Shown here: piece after piece, positions 6,267-7,813 of the stretch
Numbering within the stretch: the stretch's first letter is position 1
Layout of the letters: each line of letters opens with the position of its first letter
From: CANLWN01 sp039815505
GTDB taxonomy: Bacteria; Bacteroidota; Bacteroidia; Flavobacteriales; Flavobacteriaceae
NCBI GenBank assembly: GCA_039815505.1
Contig: JBCBZE010000158.1
Location: 1 to 7,813 of the forward strand
DNA length: 7,813 bases
Direction of reading: 5' to 3'
Translations under genes and position numbers: made by a program
The notes under the pieces: model-generated
Told to the model about the DNA's origin: nothing
Database searches by the model: none
What the model saw: the letters and a program-made list of their open reading frames with translations, nothing else

Positions 6267-6272
6267 AAGTAG

Positions 6273-7190
6273 TTAAAGAAAACTATCCACTTTCTTATAG
6301 GCATCTATTACGGCTCTTTCGCCACTTTTGCCTTCTTTTGAATTTCCATGTTCCATTCCCAATATGCCTTTAAACCCTTTCCTATGGATAAATTTAAAAA
6401 CGTTGAGATAGTTTATTTCTCCTGTAGTAGGCTCTTTACGTCCAGGATTATCACCTATTTGTATATAAGCTATTTCTTCCCAACATGTGTCCATATTGGA
6501 TAGCAGGTTTCCTTCTTGAATTTGTTGATGGTAAATATCAAATAGAATTTTACAGGATGGGGAGTCCACAGCTTTACATATTTCATAGGCTTGGGGAGAC
6601 TTTGTTAAAAATAGACCGGGATGATCTTTAAAATTCAAAGGTTCCAATACCATGGTCAAACCGTGGGGTTCCAAAATACCGGATGCTTGCTTTAATGACT
6701 CTACCACATGGGAAGTTTGGTAGCCCATAGATTGCCTTAAATCCATATGCCCGGGTACTACGGTCATCCATTTGGCATTAACACGCTTGGCTATGACTAT
6801 TGCATTTCTTATATATTCTAGAAACTCCTCTCTTTTTTCTAAATTTCCAGAGGCTAGATTAGGTTCATTCCAATAAATTTTATGAGCAACGAACACACCC
6901 ATTGCCATGCCACGGGCCATCATCGTTTTCGCCATTAATTTCTGTTGGGAAATGTCGCGATGACGCATTTCATTATCTTCAAAGGCCGTAAAGCCTTGGT
7001 CGGCCATAAAATTAAGTTGTGTTATAGGATTATCACCTACATGATGTTTAAACATCCCTATATGGGGTGCATATTTTAAATTGAATTGATGCACGGGTAC
7101 GGTATCGACTTTTTCAAAAGCAAAAGCCCCTCCCAGTGAAATAACTCCACCGGCAAGGGCCGTTTTTTGTATAAAATCTCTTCTTTTCAG
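6273..7190 (-). CDS. Tat-exported sugar isomerase/epimerase-like TIM-barrel protein (hydroxypyruvate isomerase-like)
   Basis: The fold is that of the xylose-isomerase-like TIM barrel (AP endonuclease 2 superfamily), closest by eye to hydroxypyruvate isomerase proteins, which interconvert keto- and aldo-sugars or epimerise them using a divalent metal. Counted from the GTG at 7094 (273 residues), likely metal or catalytic residues are E151 (LEPLN), D186 and H189 (FDIYHQQ), D215 (QIGDNPGR) and E248 (MEHG). That GTG is probably not the start. The frame stays open 32 codons further, encoding KRRDFIQKTALAGG then a glycine-rich hydrophobic run, a textbook Tat signal ending near GAFAFEK. With it the chain is 305 residues. 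No ATG is in frame: CTG at 7190-7188 directly precedes KRRDF, with an in-frame TGA two codons earlier. An ATG at 7204-7202 overlaps the upstream stop (ATGA) and would fit if one C were added to the CCC at 7192-7190. The 5' end is therefore uncertain; the family is fairly secure, the substrate unknown. Confidence 0.85.
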   Translation of the reverse strand: MKRRDFIQKTALAGGVISLGGAFAFEKVDTVPVHQFNLKYAPHIGMFKHHVGDNPITQLNFMADQGFTAFEDNEMRHRDISQQKLMAKTMMARGMAMGVFVAHKIYWNEPNLASGNLEKREEFLEYIRNAIVIAKRVNAKWMTVVPGHMDLRQSMGYQTSHVVESLKQASGILEPHGLTMVLEPLNFKDHPGLFLTKSPQAYEICKAVDSPSCKILFDIYHQQIQEGNLLSNMDTCWEEIAYIQIGDNPGRKEPTTGEINYLNVFKFIHRKGFKGILGMEHGNSKEGKSGERAVIDAYKKVDSFL

Positions 7191-7200
7191 GGTTCAATAA

Positions 7201-7813
7201 TCATAAAGACCATGCTTTTCCACCGGTAAGCGTTTCTACATCACCACACCCTATATACTCACCAGGAACCGGCAGGTAGGCTAATATCTCTTCCCCAACA
7301 TACTCAGAAGTTTTATACCCCCAAATGGTTATACCTCTAATATTATTTGCAAAGGCATATCGGGCAATTTCATCGTTTAAGTGAACATCTTCATTACCTT
7401 CCTTCATGGATGCCATAAATTCCTCAATGGCCTCATTATTACTTTTTTCCTTTGCTTTATCTATTTTTAGTGCACTTGCCAAAACGGGTTCTAAATCTTT
7501 GGGGAGTAGATCTCCTGGATTTTTTTTACCGGCATCTTTTAGGGCCTTGTCCATAAATTTACCCATGGTCATTTTTATAAAGTCCTGTTGTTCTTTTTCC
7601 ATGACCTGATCGGCAAATCTATCAATGAATAGATTAACCTGTACCTCGGTTGCCGAGGGTGTATCTGTCTTGGGAAGTATAATATCTACCAGGTGGGTCA
7701 ACACAATTCCCTCATCTTTTGCAAAGAAATCAGGTGTCCAATCTAGAACAACCTCATTTTTACAGCTTTGCATTATGCTAACCAATGTTGGGGTAGCAAC
7801 GGCATACCCTAAG
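7201..7813 (-). CDS. Gluconate 2-dehydrogenase subunit 3 family lipoprotein, 5' end beyond the window
   Basis: The reading frame is open to the right edge; 203 residues are visible and the true start is outside. The C-terminal part carries the family signature: ILPKTDTPSA early on, then VNLFIDRF, then GYKTSEYVGEE..YLPVPGEYIGCG near the end. The visible N-terminus reads LGYAVATPTLVSIMQSCKNE, the tail of a signal peptide followed by a cysteine in a loose lipobox (MQSC), so the protein is probably a lipoprotein, perhaps Tat-exported like its neighbour. A TTG at 7785 could be taken as a start but would cut the signal in half. Known family members are the small subunit of membrane-bound FAD (GMC-type) sugar-acid dehydrogenases; the flavoprotein is expected to the right, outside the window. 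The stop codon overlaps an ATG (ATGA, 7204-7201) that probably belongs to the downstream isomerase, indicating translational coupling. Confidence 0.85.
   Translation of the reverse strand, partial: LGYAVATPTLVSIMQSCKNEVVLDWTPDFFAKDEGIVLTHLVDIILPKTDTPSATEVQVNLFIDRFADQVMEKEQQDFIKMTMGKFMDKALKDAGKKNPGDLLPKDLEPVLASALKIDKAKEKSNNEAIEEFMASMKEGNEDVHLNDEIARYAFANNIRGITIWGYKTSEYVGEEILAYLPVPGEYIGCGDVETLTGGKAWSL

Larger units (their letters stand above)
5547..6272. other. Long gene-poor region between converging units
   Basis: No frame longer than a few dozen codons is convincing. A short 26-codon frame at 5941-6021 (MVIHMIKLDEKL...) has protein-like composition but no upstream support. The first part (5552-5640) is bounded by TTCCCCC and GGGGGAA, carries a 10-bp palindrome GGCCATGGCC at 5616-5625, and is richer in GC than the remainder. 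Further hairpins are listed separately (5892-5908 and 6166-6195), as is a C9 run at 6258-6266. The region may hold decayed gene remnants or a small RNA; nothing decisive is visible. Confidence 0.55.

Noticed and set aside
7406..7609. 67-codon plus-strand ORF opposite the gluconate dehydrogenase subunit 3-like gene
   Set aside because: It is antisense to a gene with clear family motifs, and its hydrophobic composition follows from the reverse complement of charged codons.
1..7813. Search for tRNA, rRNA, CRISPR arrays, transposases or insertion-sequence ends
   Set aside because: No cloverleaf-like segment, regularly spaced repeats, transposase motif or terminal inverted repeat with target duplication was seen.

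Overview
The window looks like chromosomal DNA of a member of the Bacteroidota, most likely a (marine) Flavobacteriaceae. It is AT-rich with long A/T-only intergenic stretches. Its genes lack Shine-Dalgarno sequences and have A-rich leaders, and two sites fit the Bacteroidota promoter pattern (TTG/TTTG, about 19 bp, TAnnTTTG). Its ribonucleotide reductase is of the eukaryote-like class Ia type common in flavobacteria. The genus cannot be fixed from the sequence alone.

Layout. Positions 1-386 hold no gene but do contain a consensus-like promoter. Positions 387-563 (58 residues, one membrane segment) and 591-1145 (184 residues, secreted, probably beta-rich) form a small two-gene unit of unknown function. 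Positions 1146-1378 are very AT-rich spacer with a tandem 13-mer. Positions 1379-1666 have nested long inverted repeats ending in a strong intrinsic terminator; I read this as a candidate structured RNA rather than as the 64-codon ORF it contains.

The core is nrdB (1882-2868) and nrdA (3000-5486), the two subunits of class Ia ribonucleotide reductase, which makes dNTP precursors. All metal ligands, the radical tyrosine, the active-site cysteines, the radical-relay tyrosines, the C-terminal shuttle cysteines and the dATP-sensing aspartate are visible by comparison with mammalian R1/R2. The order is B then A. An intrinsic terminator and a perfect 8-bp inverted repeat lie between them, so the subunit ratio may be set by read-through or by a separate nrdA promoter. 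Another strong terminator closes nrdA.

Positions 5547-6272 are a gene-poor gap between converging transcription units, with several hairpins and a C9 tract. On the minus strand, a gluconate 2-dehydrogenase subunit 3-like lipoprotein (running off the right edge) is followed by a Tat-exported sugar isomerase/epimerase-like TIM-barrel protein (hydroxypyruvate isomerase-like). These two families commonly co-occur in Bacteroidota with GMC-family oxidoreductases, in periplasmic sugar-oxidation loci. The isomerase has no ATG in frame with its obvious Tat signal. Either CTG is the start, or one C is missing from a CCC run just after an ATG that overlaps the upstream stop codon.

Most of the window is ordinary. 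The best leads are the structured-RNA candidate, the isomerase start, and the regulatory DNA around the nrd genes.
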